DNA of 64,000 nt from assembly GCF_900129855.1 (NCBI RefSeq), contig NZ_LT670819.1, positions 6,386,001 through 6,450,000 on the forward strand, written 5' to 3'. Both the position numbers and the translations under genes were made by a program. Positions 1 through 7,559 of this stretch are shown in pieces. This stretch comes from Streptomyces sp. 3214.6 (GTDB taxonomy: Bacteria; Actinomycetota; Actinomycetes; Streptomycetales; Streptomycetaceae). Under the pieces are notes generated by a model. That model had not been told where the DNA came from and made no database searches. It was given only the letters and a program-made list of their open reading frames with translations. Position 1 is the stretch's first letter. Every line of letters begins with the position of its first letter.

Positions 1-29
1 CCACCTACAAGAAGCTGACCCGGGGCTGA
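1..29 (+). CDS. C-terminal end of an ABC-F ATPase, probably EttA (partial)
   Basis: The first 29 bases read in frame as ...TYKKLTRG followed by TGA, cut by the window edge. This basic tail resembles the C-terminus of energy-dependent translational throttle protein EttA, which in streptomycetes commonly sits directly before a hot-dog thioesterase gene like the one that follows. Only nine codons are visible, so the identification is inference from the tail and from gene order. Confidence 0.45.
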
Positions 30-35
30 TCGGTC

Positions 36-458
36 TTGCGCCACCTCTACCGTTGCCCGCTGCGCTGGTCGGACATGGACGCGTACGGTCACGTCAACAA
101 CGCGGTCTTCATCCGCTACCTGGAAGAAGCCCGCATCGATTTCCTGTTCCGCCCGGAGAAGGACTTCAAGCAGGGGTCCGTGGTGGCGCGCCACGAGATC
201 GACTACAAGCGGCAGCTCGTCCACCGGCACACACCCGTGGACATCGAGCTGTGGATCACGGAGATCAGGGCGGCGTCCTTCACGATCACCTACGAGGTGA
301 AGGACGACGACCAGGTCTACGTCCGGGCCTCGACGGTGGTCGTGCCGTTCGACTTCGAGGCTGAGCGGCCGCGTCGGCTCACCGCCGAGGAGCGCGAGTT
401 CCTCGCCGAGTACCAAGACGACGACAAGGATGCCGACAAGGAGGCCGTCGCCGCATGA
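36..458 (+). CDS. acyl-CoA thioesterase, hot-dog (4HBT) family
   Basis: This 140-residue protein has the hot-dog thioesterase signature near its N-terminus: RWSDMDAYGHVNN (about residues 10-22), with the Asp and His-Val-Asn-Asn of the 4-hydroxybenzoyl-CoA thioesterase family, then YLEEAR. Length and layout fit a single hot-dog domain, so it probably hydrolyses an acyl-CoA in the cytoplasm; the substrate cannot be read. The start is a TTG seven bases after the preceding stop; no better start precedes the conserved motif. The last 25 residues are an acidic Asp/Glu/Lys-rich tail. It overlaps the next gene by four bases, so the two are likely co-translated. Confidence 0.85.
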   Translation: MRHLYRCPLRWSDMDAYGHVNNAVFIRYLEEARIDFLFRPEKDFKQGSVVARHEIDYKRQLVHRHTPVDIELWITEIRAASFTITYEVKDDDQVYVRASTVVVPFDFEAERPRRLTAEEREFLAEYQDDDKDADKEAVAA

Positions 459-1135
459 CGGTGCTCCACCTCGCCGACGAGGGGGAGGCGGCGGACCTCG
501 CGGCCTTCCTCTCCCGGCTGCTCCACTACGACCGTGGAGCCGCGGTGCGCCTGCAGGCGGCCGGCACCGCGCTCGCCGTCTTCGGGCGTCCGCCGTCCTT
601 CGAGGTGCTCGCGATCCGCGCCGTCCGGCTGGCCAAGCCGTACGAGAACGGCCTCGATGTCACGCTGGACGTGACGGTGTCGGCGGGTGAACTGCTGGAG
701 TCCGTCGACGAGAGCGCCGCCACGGCCGCCGTCCCTGAGGCCGTCACCGGGCCGCCATGGGCCGGAGTGCTGCCACCGCGCGGCGGCTGGCGGCCCGAGC
801 CGGGACTGCCCGCCCCGGACGCGCTGCGGGCGATGGTCGGGGCGGCCGTCGGCGAATTCCGGTCCCGTACCGAGGAGTTGGCGGACGAGCTGCGCACGCG
901 CGCCGAACTCGACCGGATCGGCCGGGAGATCTGGTCCCGGACGGTCGGGGACACCGGTCTTCCCGTGCGGGCCGTGCACGCGGCCCAGTCGCTCGGATTC
1001 CTGCGGCCCTCGGCGAGCGCGGGCGACCTCGCGTTGCTCTCGCTCGGCGGCTGGCTGCGGCTGCGCACCCCGTACGGGTCGATCGCCGTACGGCGCACGG
1101 GACGGCTGGGGATGCTCGACGTCAGCGTCCGCTGA
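455..1135 (+). CDS. conserved hypothetical protein downstream of thioesterase
   Basis: A 226-residue soluble protein whose ATG overlaps the thioesterase stop by four bases (ATGA), implying translational coupling. I recognise no catalytic motif, signal peptide or membrane segment. The middle (about residues 125-185) is charged and helical, and the C-terminus contains a GGWLRLRTPYGSIAVRRTGRLG stretch that looks like beta structure. It is Leu/Ala/Arg-rich with normal Streptomyces codon use. A role linked to the thioesterase or to EttA would be guesswork. That the gene is real rests on coupling, codon bias and an intact frame. Confidence 0.75.
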   Translation: MTVLHLADEGEAADLAAFLSRLLHYDRGAAVRLQAAGTALAVFGRPPSFEVLAIRAVRLAKPYENGLDVTLDVTVSAGELLESVDESAATAAVPEAVTGPPWAGVLPPRGGWRPEPGLPAPDALRAMVGAAVGEFRSRTEELADELRTRAELDRIGREIWSRTVGDTGLPVRAVHAAQSLGFLRPSASAGDLALLSLGGWLRLRTPYGSIAVRRTGRLGMLDVSVR

Positions 1136-1216
1136 CCCGGCCCCGGGCCGACCCCGGCAGACATCGGCCGAAACCGGGCCGCACCGGCCGAAACCGGCCC
1201 ACGCACGCCGAGGCCG

Positions 1217-1630
1217 TCACTCCGGGGTGTTCACCATCGATGCCGCCGCGTACGTCAGGTAGTTCCACAGCGTCTGCTCGTGCTCCTCGGACAGGCCGAT
1301 CTCGTCGACCGCGTCCCGCATGTGCTTCAGCCAGGCGTCGTGCGCGGCCCGGTCCACGACGAACGGGGCGTGACGCATGCGCAGGCGCGGATGGCCGCGG
1401 TTGTCGCTGTACGTCGTCGGACCGCCCCAGTACTGCATGAGGAACAGCGCGAACCGCTCCTCGGCCGGACCCAGGTCCTCCTCCGGGTACATGGGCCGCA
1501 GGATCGGGTCCTCGGCGACTCCCTGGTAGAAACGGTGGACCAGCCGGCGGAAGGTCTCCTCCCCACCGACCTGCTCGTAGAAGGTCTGCTCCTGAAGCGT
1601 GCCGCGCCGAATCTCTTTCACGTCTCCCAT
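1217..1630 (-). CDS. glbO: group II truncated hemoglobin
   Basis: A 137-residue truncated (2-over-2) globin of group II (trHbO). Visible marks are FYEQVGGEETFRRLVHRFY with the B10 Tyr, the WGGP turn typical of group II, the proximal F8 His in LRMRHAPF, and the G8 Trp in AHDAWLKHM. Such proteins bind heme and O2 or peroxide and are linked to oxidative and nitrosative stress. The ATG at 1630 was chosen because the frame continues upstream only through the GCACN repeat tract, which cannot be coding. It diverges from the methyltransferase gene, so the repeat lies in its upstream region. Confidence 0.9.
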   Translation of the reverse strand: MGDVKEIRRGTLQEQTFYEQVGGEETFRRLVHRFYQGVAEDPILRPMYPEEDLGPAEERFALFLMQYWGGPTTYSDNRGHPRLRMRHAPFVVDRAAHDAWLKHMRDAVDEIGLSEEHEQTLWNYLTYAAASMVNTPE

Positions 1631-1675
1631 GGTCTCAGACGGGTGGACGGAGGACTGAAGGCTTAGGACCACGGG

Positions 1676-1740
1676 GCACGGCACGGCACGGCACGGCACT
1701 GCACTGCACTGCACTGCACTGCACTGCACCGCACCGCACT
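1676..1740. repeat. GCACN pentanucleotide microsatellite, 13 copies
   Basis: Thirteen uninterrupted 5-bp units of the form GCACN: four GCACG, six GCACT, two GCACC and one GCACT. It lies between the divergent globin (start 1630) and methyltransferase (start 1798) genes, 46 bp from the globin start. It reads through in several frames as Cys/Ala/Val-rich nonsense, so it is non-coding. A perfect 65-bp simple repeat is uncommon in Streptomyces intergenic DNA and is prone to slippage. Confidence 0.95.
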
Positions 1741-1797
1741 GCGCGGCCCGGTCCCACCACGTTCGCCTCGGGGCGGGTTCCGCCGCACAGTGGAGGC

Positions 1798-2817
1798 ATG
1801 GGCGCCCACGTGGTGGACAGGGAACTGGAGGACCTCGCCGTCTCGGCGCGGGCCGCGCTGGTCCGTGAGATCGAGGCGAGCGGGGCGTTCGCGGCCGACC
1901 CGGGCTGGCGGGCGGCCTTCGCGACGGTCCCGCGCCACCTCTTCGTGCCGTACTACTACGTCAGCGGCGGCGGCGTCGTCGGCGGCTGCGACCGGCGCTG
2001 GGGCGAGAGCCCCGACCCGCGCACCAGGGAACGCTGGGTGCGCGGCGCCTACGAGGACGTGCCGCTGGCCACCCGGCTGCGCGACGGCGTGCTGCTCTCC
2101 TCCAGCAGCCAGCCCTCGCTGATGGCGCTGATGCTGGCCGAGCTGCGGGTCGAGGGCGGCGACCGGGTCCTGGAGATCGGGGCGGGGACGGGGTACAACG
2201 CGGCGCTGCTGGCGTACCGGCTCGGCGAGGAGAACGTCACCACCGTCGACCTCGACCCCGAGATCACCGAGTCCGCCCGCCGGCACCTCGCCGCCGCCGG
2301 ATATCGGCCGACCGTCGTCACCGGGGACGGGGCGCGCGGAGTTCCCGAACGCGCCCCCTTCGATCGGATCATCGCGACCTGCACGTTGACGTCGATCCCG
2401 CGCGCCTGGCTCGCCCAGTGCACCCCCGGCGCCCTGATCCTGGCGCCGCTGGCCACCGGGCTGATCGCGCTGACCGTGCGGGACGCCGGATACGGCGAGG
2501 GGCGCTTCCTGCCCACCGCGGCCTACTTCGTGCCACTGCGCGGATCGGAGCGCCCCGAGCCGGAGCCGGTGGCGCTCGCCGGGGTGCCGCGCCGGGCCCG
2601 GGAGAACGAGCTGTTCCGCTTCCTGCTGACCCTGACCCGGGGCACCCTCGACCCCCAGGAGGCCTTCGCCCTGTGGGAGCGCGAGGGCAGGCCGGGACGG
2701 GAGCGCTACGGCATCACGGTCGCCGCCGAGCACGCGTGGGCGTGGTTGGACGAACCGGAGGGCCCGTACGCGTGGCCCCTGCCCGGTTCGTCGGCCCCCG
2801 GCCTCGTCGAGGTCTAG
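1798..2817 (+). CDS. PCMT-like SAM-dependent methyltransferase
   Basis: A 339-residue class I methyltransferase of the protein-L-isoaspartate O-methyltransferase (PCMT) type. The SAM-binding motif I is VLEIGAGTGYNAALLAYR (about residues 125-142), followed by VTTVDLDPEI (motif II acidic residue) and FDRIIATCTL; the upstream VPRHLFVP segment is also typical of PCMT proteins. It is longer than classical PCMT (about 210-220 residues), with an extra C-terminal part of roughly 100 residues, as in the actinobacterial subgroup tied to peptide modification or of unknown substrate. No peptide precursor gene is visible beside it. The ATG at 1798 starts just before the conserved helix. Confidence 0.8.
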   Translation: MGAHVVDRELEDLAVSARAALVREIEASGAFAADPGWRAAFATVPRHLFVPYYYVSGGGVVGGCDRRWGESPDPRTRERWVRGAYEDVPLATRLRDGVLLSSSSQPSLMALMLAELRVEGGDRVLEIGAGTGYNAALLAYRLGEENVTTVDLDPEITESARRHLAAAGYRPTVVTGDGARGVPERAPFDRIIATCTLTSIPRAWLAQCTPGALILAPLATGLIALTVRDAGYGEGRFLPTAAYFVPLRGSERPEPEPVALAGVPRRARENELFRFLLTLTRGTLDPQEAFALWEREGRPGRERYGITVAAEHAWAWLDEPEGPYAWPLPGSSAPGLVEV

Positions 2818-2825
2818 GTGTCCCG

Positions 2826-2857
2826 ACCCGCAGCGTTGTTCACCCGCAGCGTTGTTC
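2826..2857. repeat. 16-bp tandem duplication
   Basis: The unit ACCCGCAGCGTTGTTC occurs twice head to tail, at 2826-2841 and 2842-2857, directly after the methyltransferase stop. It lies in the short gap between convergent genes and encodes nothing visible. Confidence 0.9.
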
Positions 2858-2859
2858 AC

Positions 2860-2909
2860 GCGGCTGATCGGTGGCAGACCACCGGATGCCGGGAACGTGG
2901 CTCAGCCGC
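2860..2909. terminator. bidirectional hairpin between methyltransferase and FHA gene
   Basis: Nested inverted repeats: outer arms GCGGCTGA (2860-2867) and TCAGCCGC (2902-2909), inner hairpin CGGTGG-CAGA-CCACCG (2869-2884). The outer right arm overlaps the stop of the FHA gene. Its place between convergent genes suggests a shared terminator; there is no strong T run. Confidence 0.6.
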
Positions 2910-4683
2910 GGCGGATCGTGATCGTCGTCCAGGCGCCCACGTGCACCTGGTCGCCGTCCTGCAGCGGTACCGGTACGAACGGCTGGATCGGTTCTTCCGA
3001 GCCGTTGACCGTCGTGCCGTTCGTCGAGTTCTGGTCGACGACCGCCCAGCTGCCGTCCGGCTGCTGGACCAGCACCGCGTGCTGGTGCGAGACGCCCGGG
3101 TCCTCCGGCGGCACCGACAGGTCTATGTCGGGGGTCTCGCCGGTGGAGTGACGGCGGCGGCCGATGGTGATCTGGTTGCCGGTGAGCGTGCGCTGCTGCT
3201 CGGGCGAGTACGCGGGCAGGTTCAGGCCCGCGGCCTCGGGGCCCGAGCGGTGCATCATCGCCATGAAGTACGAGCGGTCCGGGCCGATGGTCGCCGTCCA
3301 GGTCGCCGGCTGCTGCGGGAACGCCGGACCGGGCGGGGGCGGGGCCTGTGTGGCGCCGGGCTGCGGGTAGCCGTAGCCACCGCCGCCCTGGGCGTTGCCG
3401 GGGCCACCGGGGCTTCTGGGGTCGCCCTGCCCGGGGCCGGTGTTCGACGGCGGGGAGATCACCCAGTCGTCGTCACCGCCGCCGAAGGGCTGACCGCCCT
3501 GCTGCGGACGGCCCGTCTCCTGCGGGTACCCGGACGGGGCCGACGGACCGGACGGCTGGAACGCCTGCGGAGCCTGAGGCCCACCCTGACCTCCGGGCCC
3601 ACCCTGCCCTCCGGGACGCCCCTGACCCCCGGGGCCACCTTGACCCCCAGGACCCCCAGGACCTCCGGGGCCGCCGAAGCCTCCCTGGCCCGGGAAGCCG
3701 GGGCCGGCCGTGGGCGTGGGTCCGGGCGGCGGCGGAACCGGCCGCGACGGGTCGCCGCCGAAGCCGGACGGACCACCGGGCCCCCCGGGACCTCCAGGGC
3801 CACCGGGACCCGACGGGCCGGGGCCGGGCGGGCCCGGAGGGCGGCCACCGGGGCCGGACGGCTCGCGCCCGAACGGGTCGCCGGACGGACCCGAAGGCTC
3901 GCGTCCGAAGGGGTCGGAGGACTGCCCGTTCTGCTCACGCCGGTAGGGATCCCCGGGCGGGCCGGGGGGACGGCCACCAGGACCGGAGGGCGGCCCGAAG
4001 GGGTCGCCGCCCGGACCCGCCGGACCGGAAGGGTCACGTCCGAAGGCACCCGGCGGGGGACCGCCGGGCCTGCCCTGGCCACCAGGACCGCCCTGGCCAC
4101 CAGGACCGCCCTGCCCGCCAGGACCCCCGGTCCGCCCCGACGGGTCGCCGCCGAACGGCGGGCCCGACGGGATCGGCTCGGCGGGACGATTCACCTGTGA
4201 CGGACGGGAGCTCTGGTAATCGAACGCATCACTGCCCCCGTACGACGGAGGCGGCGGCTGGAAGCGCGCGTCAGGACCGCCGCCACCCCCGGGCCCGGGG
4301 CCGAAGCCCTGCCCCGTACCAGGACCGGCACCCGGACCCGGCGCGGGCGGGCGCGGTGCGGCCGGGGTGTACGAGGTCGCCGTGTTGGTCAGGAAGTTCC
4401 ACCGGCACTCCTCGCAGAACGGCGCACCGCCCTCACGGGGCGTACGGCACTGCGGGCAGAGCTCGGGCTCGTGGTCCGGTACGGAGGACAGGTGCCGTCC
4501 GCCGGGCGGGCCGGGCTGGCCGCCCTGGCCGGGGCCCTGCGGGGGCGGCGGGAAGCCGTAGCCGCCGCCGGCGGTGGGGGGCGGCGGGGGAGGGGGCGGA
4601 GGTACGGCACCGGCCATGCGGTGACCGCAGACCTCGCACCAGTCGTCGGAACCCGACTGGTGTCCGTTCGGGCAGGTCGGCAT
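2902..4683 (-). CDS. FHA-domain protein with zinc ribbons and Gly/Pro-rich linker
   Basis: This 593-residue protein starts with two Cys4 zinc-ribbon-like motifs (CPNGH...CEVCG at residues 4-21 and CPQCRTPREGGAPFCEEC near 77-95). Then come roughly 350 residues of Gly/Pro-rich, collagen-like GPGG repeats. It ends in a forkhead-associated domain (about residues 500-593) with ITIGRRR, VSHQHAVL and NSTNGTTVNG, the phosphothreonine-binding loops. FHA domains read phosphothreonine, so the likely role is an effector of the kinase encoded upstream in the same block. It is the last gene of the pknG/PP2C/VWA cluster, 48 bp after the VWA gene. It could be a functional counterpart of GarA/OdhI, but its size and layout are different. 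Confidence 0.85.
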   Translation of the reverse strand: MPTCPNGHQSGSDDWCEVCGHRMAGAVPPPPPPPPPTAGGGYGFPPPPQGPGQGGQPGPPGGRHLSSVPDHEPELCPQCRTPREGGAPFCEECRWNFLTNTATSYTPAAPRPPAPGPGAGPGTGQGFGPGPGGGGGPDARFQPPPPSYGGSDAFDYQSSRPSQVNRPAEPIPSGPPFGGDPSGRTGGPGGQGGPGGQGGPGGQGRPGGPPPGAFGRDPSGPAGPGGDPFGPPSGPGGRPPGPPGDPYRREQNGQSSDPFGREPSGPSGDPFGREPSGPGGRPPGPPGPGPSGPGGPGGPGGPGGPSGFGGDPSRPVPPPPGPTPTAGPGFPGQGGFGGPGGPGGPGGQGGPGGQGRPGGQGGPGGQGGPQAPQAFQPSGPSAPSGYPQETGRPQQGGQPFGGGDDDWVISPPSNTGPGQGDPRSPGGPGNAQGGGGYGYPQPGATQAPPPPGPAFPQQPATWTATIGPDRSYFMAMMHRSGPEAAGLNLPAYSPEQQRTLTGNQITIGRRRHSTGETPDIDLSVPPEDPGVSHQHAVLVQQPDGSWAVVDQNSTNGTTVNGSEEPIQPFVPVPLQDGDQVHVGAWTTITIRRG

Positions 4684-4731
4684 GTCGGCGCGTCCCCCTC
4701 TCTGCTTCGGTGTCCCAAAAGCGCTTTCAGG

Positions 4732-6078
4732 TCACTTCTTTACACGAACAGTCTTTGTGGACCGGGTCTCGAGCGTCATCTCGTCGGCGTCCGCGACCTT
4801 CGCCTTCAGTCGCACAGTACCTGTCGTGGCATCGACCACGTCCACCACCTTCGCAAGCAGTTTCGCAGTATCCGCGTTCCCCGAGACGCTCGCGAGCTGA
4901 ACGGCCCGGCCCAGTTTGGCCGTTGCTCCATCCATATCGCCCGCTTTGCGCAGGTCGAGCCCCTGTTGGATGACCTGTGCCAGTTCGGCCTGGCCCGTGT
5001 AGTGGGCGACCTGCGGGTTGATCGAAGTGGAGGCGGCCATGTCGTCGGTCCACACGGCCCGTACGAGACCCTGCGCGCCCAGGTTCTGGACGCCGCCGTC
5101 GGACTGCGGAATGACCAGGGACACCCGTGCGGCCAGCATCTCCTGGCCGATGTTCGCCGTCGGGACCTCGACGCACACGTGGTAGTCGCGGGACTCGTCG
5201 CCCCAGGATCCGGTGGGGTAGTCGCCCGCGCGCGGGCCCGCCTCTGTGCGGCGTCCGGTCAGTTCCTCGACCGTCGGCGCGACCTGCTTGACGAACTTGA
5301 TGGTGGTGCCGACCGGGGTCCACAGCCGCAGGGCGACGTCCGCGACCTCCTTGCCCATCGCCGTCTCCATCATCTGCGTGAAGTCGGCGGCGAGGCCGGC
5401 CGGGTCGGCGACGATGTCGGCGGTGCCGAGCAGCGCGGAGGCGATCCCTGTGACTTCTTTCACTTCCCAGTCGGTGCCCACGCCACGGGCGTCACAGGTG
5501 AAACGTCCGGCGCAGTCGTCGAGGGCGGCCTTGAGGTCCTGCGGCGCCTCGTGCTCGTTGCGGCCGTCGGTGAGCAGGATGCCGTGCCGGATGGCGACGT
5601 CGGCGGTGGACAGCAGCCGGTCGGCCAGGCGCAGCCAGGTGCCGATCGCCGTGCCGCCGCCCGCGCTGAGCCGGCGCAGCGCCTGCTTGGCCTGCTCGCG
5701 GGTGGTCGCGTCGGCCACCGCCAGCCGCCCGCCGCCCGGGTAGACCTCCTTGGCGACGTGCGTTCCGCCGATCACCGCGAAGTGCACGCCGTCGCGCAGC
5801 GTGTCGACGGCGGCGGCGGTGGCGTCGCGGGCGTTGCGCATCTTGGCCGGCGGGTAGTCCATCGAGCCGGAACAGTCCACCATGATCGCCACGGCGGCGG
5901 ACGGGCCCTGGCCCGGCGAGTAGAGGTGCGGCGCGGCGACCGCGCTGCCCACCGTGCCGCCGCCGGTGGCGGTCACCGTGACGATCGCGTTGACCTCGCG
6001 CCCGCCCTCCGGCAAATACTCGTTCTGATAGACGTCCATCGAGAACTGCGGCACGTTCGACTTCGAGAAAATGGCCAT
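4732..6078 (-). CDS. von Willebrand factor A domain protein
   Basis: A 448-residue cytoplasmic protein with an intact VWA/MIDAS metal site: VDCSGSM (DxSxS, about residue 68), GGTAIGTW (Thr) and LLTDGRNE (Asp). The second half is beta-rich and ends with a helical segment and a basic tail. VWA proteins encoded with a PP2C phosphatase and a Ser/Thr kinase form the TerY-like phosphorylation triad known from other bacteria, and this gene sits between the PP2C and FHA genes. A role as scaffold or substrate adaptor is inference. The start ATG at 6078 has only a weak ribosome binding site (GAGCAGG). Confidence 0.85.
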   Translation of the reverse strand: MAIFSKSNVPQFSMDVYQNEYLPEGGREVNAIVTVTATGGGTVGSAVAAPHLYSPGQGPSAAVAIMVDCSGSMDYPPAKMRNARDATAAAVDTLRDGVHFAVIGGTHVAKEVYPGGGRLAVADATTREQAKQALRRLSAGGGTAIGTWLRLADRLLSTADVAIRHGILLTDGRNEHEAPQDLKAALDDCAGRFTCDARGVGTDWEVKEVTGIASALLGTADIVADPAGLAADFTQMMETAMGKEVADVALRLWTPVGTTIKFVKQVAPTVEELTGRRTEAGPRAGDYPTGSWGDESRDYHVCVEVPTANIGQEMLAARVSLVIPQSDGGVQNLGAQGLVRAVWTDDMAASTSINPQVAHYTGQAELAQVIQQGLDLRKAGDMDGATAKLGRAVQLASVSGNADTAKLLAKVVDVVDATTGTVRLKAKVADADEMTLETRSTKTVRVKK

Positions 6079-6206
6079 GCCTGCTCAAATCCCCCTCGGA
6101 AACCCCACCCTCGTGGAGTGATGTCTGGATACGGACCGGTCCCCACCGGTCCGTAGCGTGCTTCCCCGTGTTGCCTGTGTTTTCCCGTGTTTCCGGTTTG
6201 CGGCCC

Positions 6207-7556
6207 TCAGGCCGATCCTGCCCCCTGTGCGGGGGCGGGGAACGGCACGACGGCCACTGTTACGTTGTCGTGGCCCCCGCCGTCCAGGGCGTGACCGACG
6301 AGAACGCGTGCGCTGTGCAGGGGGCGTACGGAGGCGTCCGGCGGGACGACCTCGGCCATCTCCTCCGCCGCCTCGGCGTAGTTCCACAGGCCGTCCGTGC
6401 AGACCACCACCACACCGGGCCGGTCGGGTTTGAAGGACGCGGTGTGCGGCTCCAGTTCGTAGGCGTCAGCGCCGAGCCAGCCGGTGATCGCGTGGGCGCG
6501 CTCGTCGGCGTAGGCCTCCGCCTCGCTCATCAGTCCCGCGGCGACCATCTGCGCGGCCCAGGAGTCGTCCTCGGTGAGCCGGGCGGGCGGCGAGGTGCGG
6601 TCTTCCGGGACCCAGTAGGCGCGGCTGTCGCCGACCCAGCCGACGACCAGCAGCCCGGGCGTGACGACCGACCCGACCAGGGTGCAGGCGGGGGCGTTCT
6701 GGTGCGGGGCGTGCTCGCGGGCGGTGGCAGGCTCGTCGGCCAGTGCGTTGACCGCGTACGAGGCGGCGACGATCGCCTCGTGCATGGCCTGCTGCGGGTG
6801 CGTGCCCTGTGGCAGGGCCGCGAGCAGCGACTGGCTGGCCGCCTTCGACGCGGCGAGGGAGGCGTCGTCGGGGCGGGTCGCGGAGGACACGCCGTCACAG
6901 ACGATCGCGACGAGCGCGGGGGAGCCGTCGGGCAGGGCGGTGCGGCCGAGACCGAAGGCGTCCTCGTTGCGGTGGTGGCGCAGTCCGCGGTCGCTGACGG
7001 CGGCCAGCGGGCCCGACTCCAACTCCATGTGGTCGCGTTCGCGGGGCTGGGCGTGCCCGCAGTTCTCGCAGTACCCGTCGTCGTCGACGCGGCCCGCGCG
7101 GCAGGCCACGCACACCTTGGAGGTCTCGGCCACCGCGGCGGCCTCGGCGGCCACCCGGGGGTCCGGCGCCTGAAGGGCGTACTCGTCCGGCTCCGAGGGT
7201 CGATCGAACCGCACCCCGGAGACACCGCCGGCACCGCTGCCACCGCCCGCGCCGGAGTCACCACCGACGCCGGGCACGGCACCGACGCCGGGCACGGCAC
7301 CGACGCCAGGCACGCCGCCCACGCCGGGGACGGTGCTCACACCGGTGCCCGACACGGTCGTACCGCTCACCGGGGTCCCCTCCGCGGGAGCCGGCTCGGT
7401 CGAGCCGTTCATCGTGAGGGTCGGATGGTCGTCCGGTCCGGGCGGCACGGTGGACAGGTCGTATCCGCACGCACCGCAGAAACGGTCAGCCGCGTCGAGC
7501 GGCTCCGCGCAGCTCGGACACGTCGGCAGGGCGGCCTGCCGGGGCATCTGCGACAT
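6207..7556 (-). CDS. PP2C-family Ser/Thr phosphatase with two zinc ribbons
   Basis: A PP2C (PPM) phosphatase of about 449 residues. The metal-binding and catalytic motifs are present: RNEDAF, CDGVSSA, VGWVGDSRAYW, CTDGLWNY and GGHDNVTVAVV. Before the catalytic domain there are two Cys4 ribbons (CPSCAEPLDAADRFCGAC at the N-terminus and CVACRAG...CENCG near residue 165), joined by a Gly/Val/Pro repeat linker that reads as VPGVGGVPGVGAVPGVGA. It probably reverses phosphorylation by the PknG-like kinase whose stop lies four bases upstream of this start. ATG 7556 was chosen; a TTG three bases further up is the only in-frame alternative before the kinase stop. Confidence 0.9.
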   Translation of the reverse strand: MSQMPRQAALPTCPSCAEPLDAADRFCGACGYDLSTVPPGPDDHPTLTMNGSTEPAPAEGTPVSGTTVSGTGVSTVPGVGGVPGVGAVPGVGAVPGVGGDSGAGGGSGAGGVSGVRFDRPSEPDEYALQAPDPRVAAEAAAVAETSKVCVACRAGRVDDDGYCENCGHAQPRERDHMELESGPLAAVSDRGLRHHRNEDAFGLGRTALPDGSPALVAIVCDGVSSATRPDDASLAASKAASQSLLAALPQGTHPQQAMHEAIVAASYAVNALADEPATAREHAPHQNAPACTLVGSVVTPGLLVVGWVGDSRAYWVPEDRTSPPARLTEDDSWAAQMVAAGLMSEAEAYADERAHAITGWLGADAYELEPHTASFKPDRPGVVVVCTDGLWNYAEAAEEMAEVVPPDASVRPLHSARVLVGHALDGGGHDNVTVAVVPFPAPAQGAGSA

Positions 7557-7559
7557 CAA

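Noticed and set aside
1631..1729. N-terminal extension of the globin through the GCACN tract
   Set aside because: The extra residues would be a Cys/Ala/Val/Pro low-complexity string unlike any globin; ATG 1630 opens directly on the family domain.
1676..1740. Tandem repeats as a possible CRISPR array
   Set aside because: The units are 5 bp with no spacers and no cas genes are nearby; it is a simple microsatellite.
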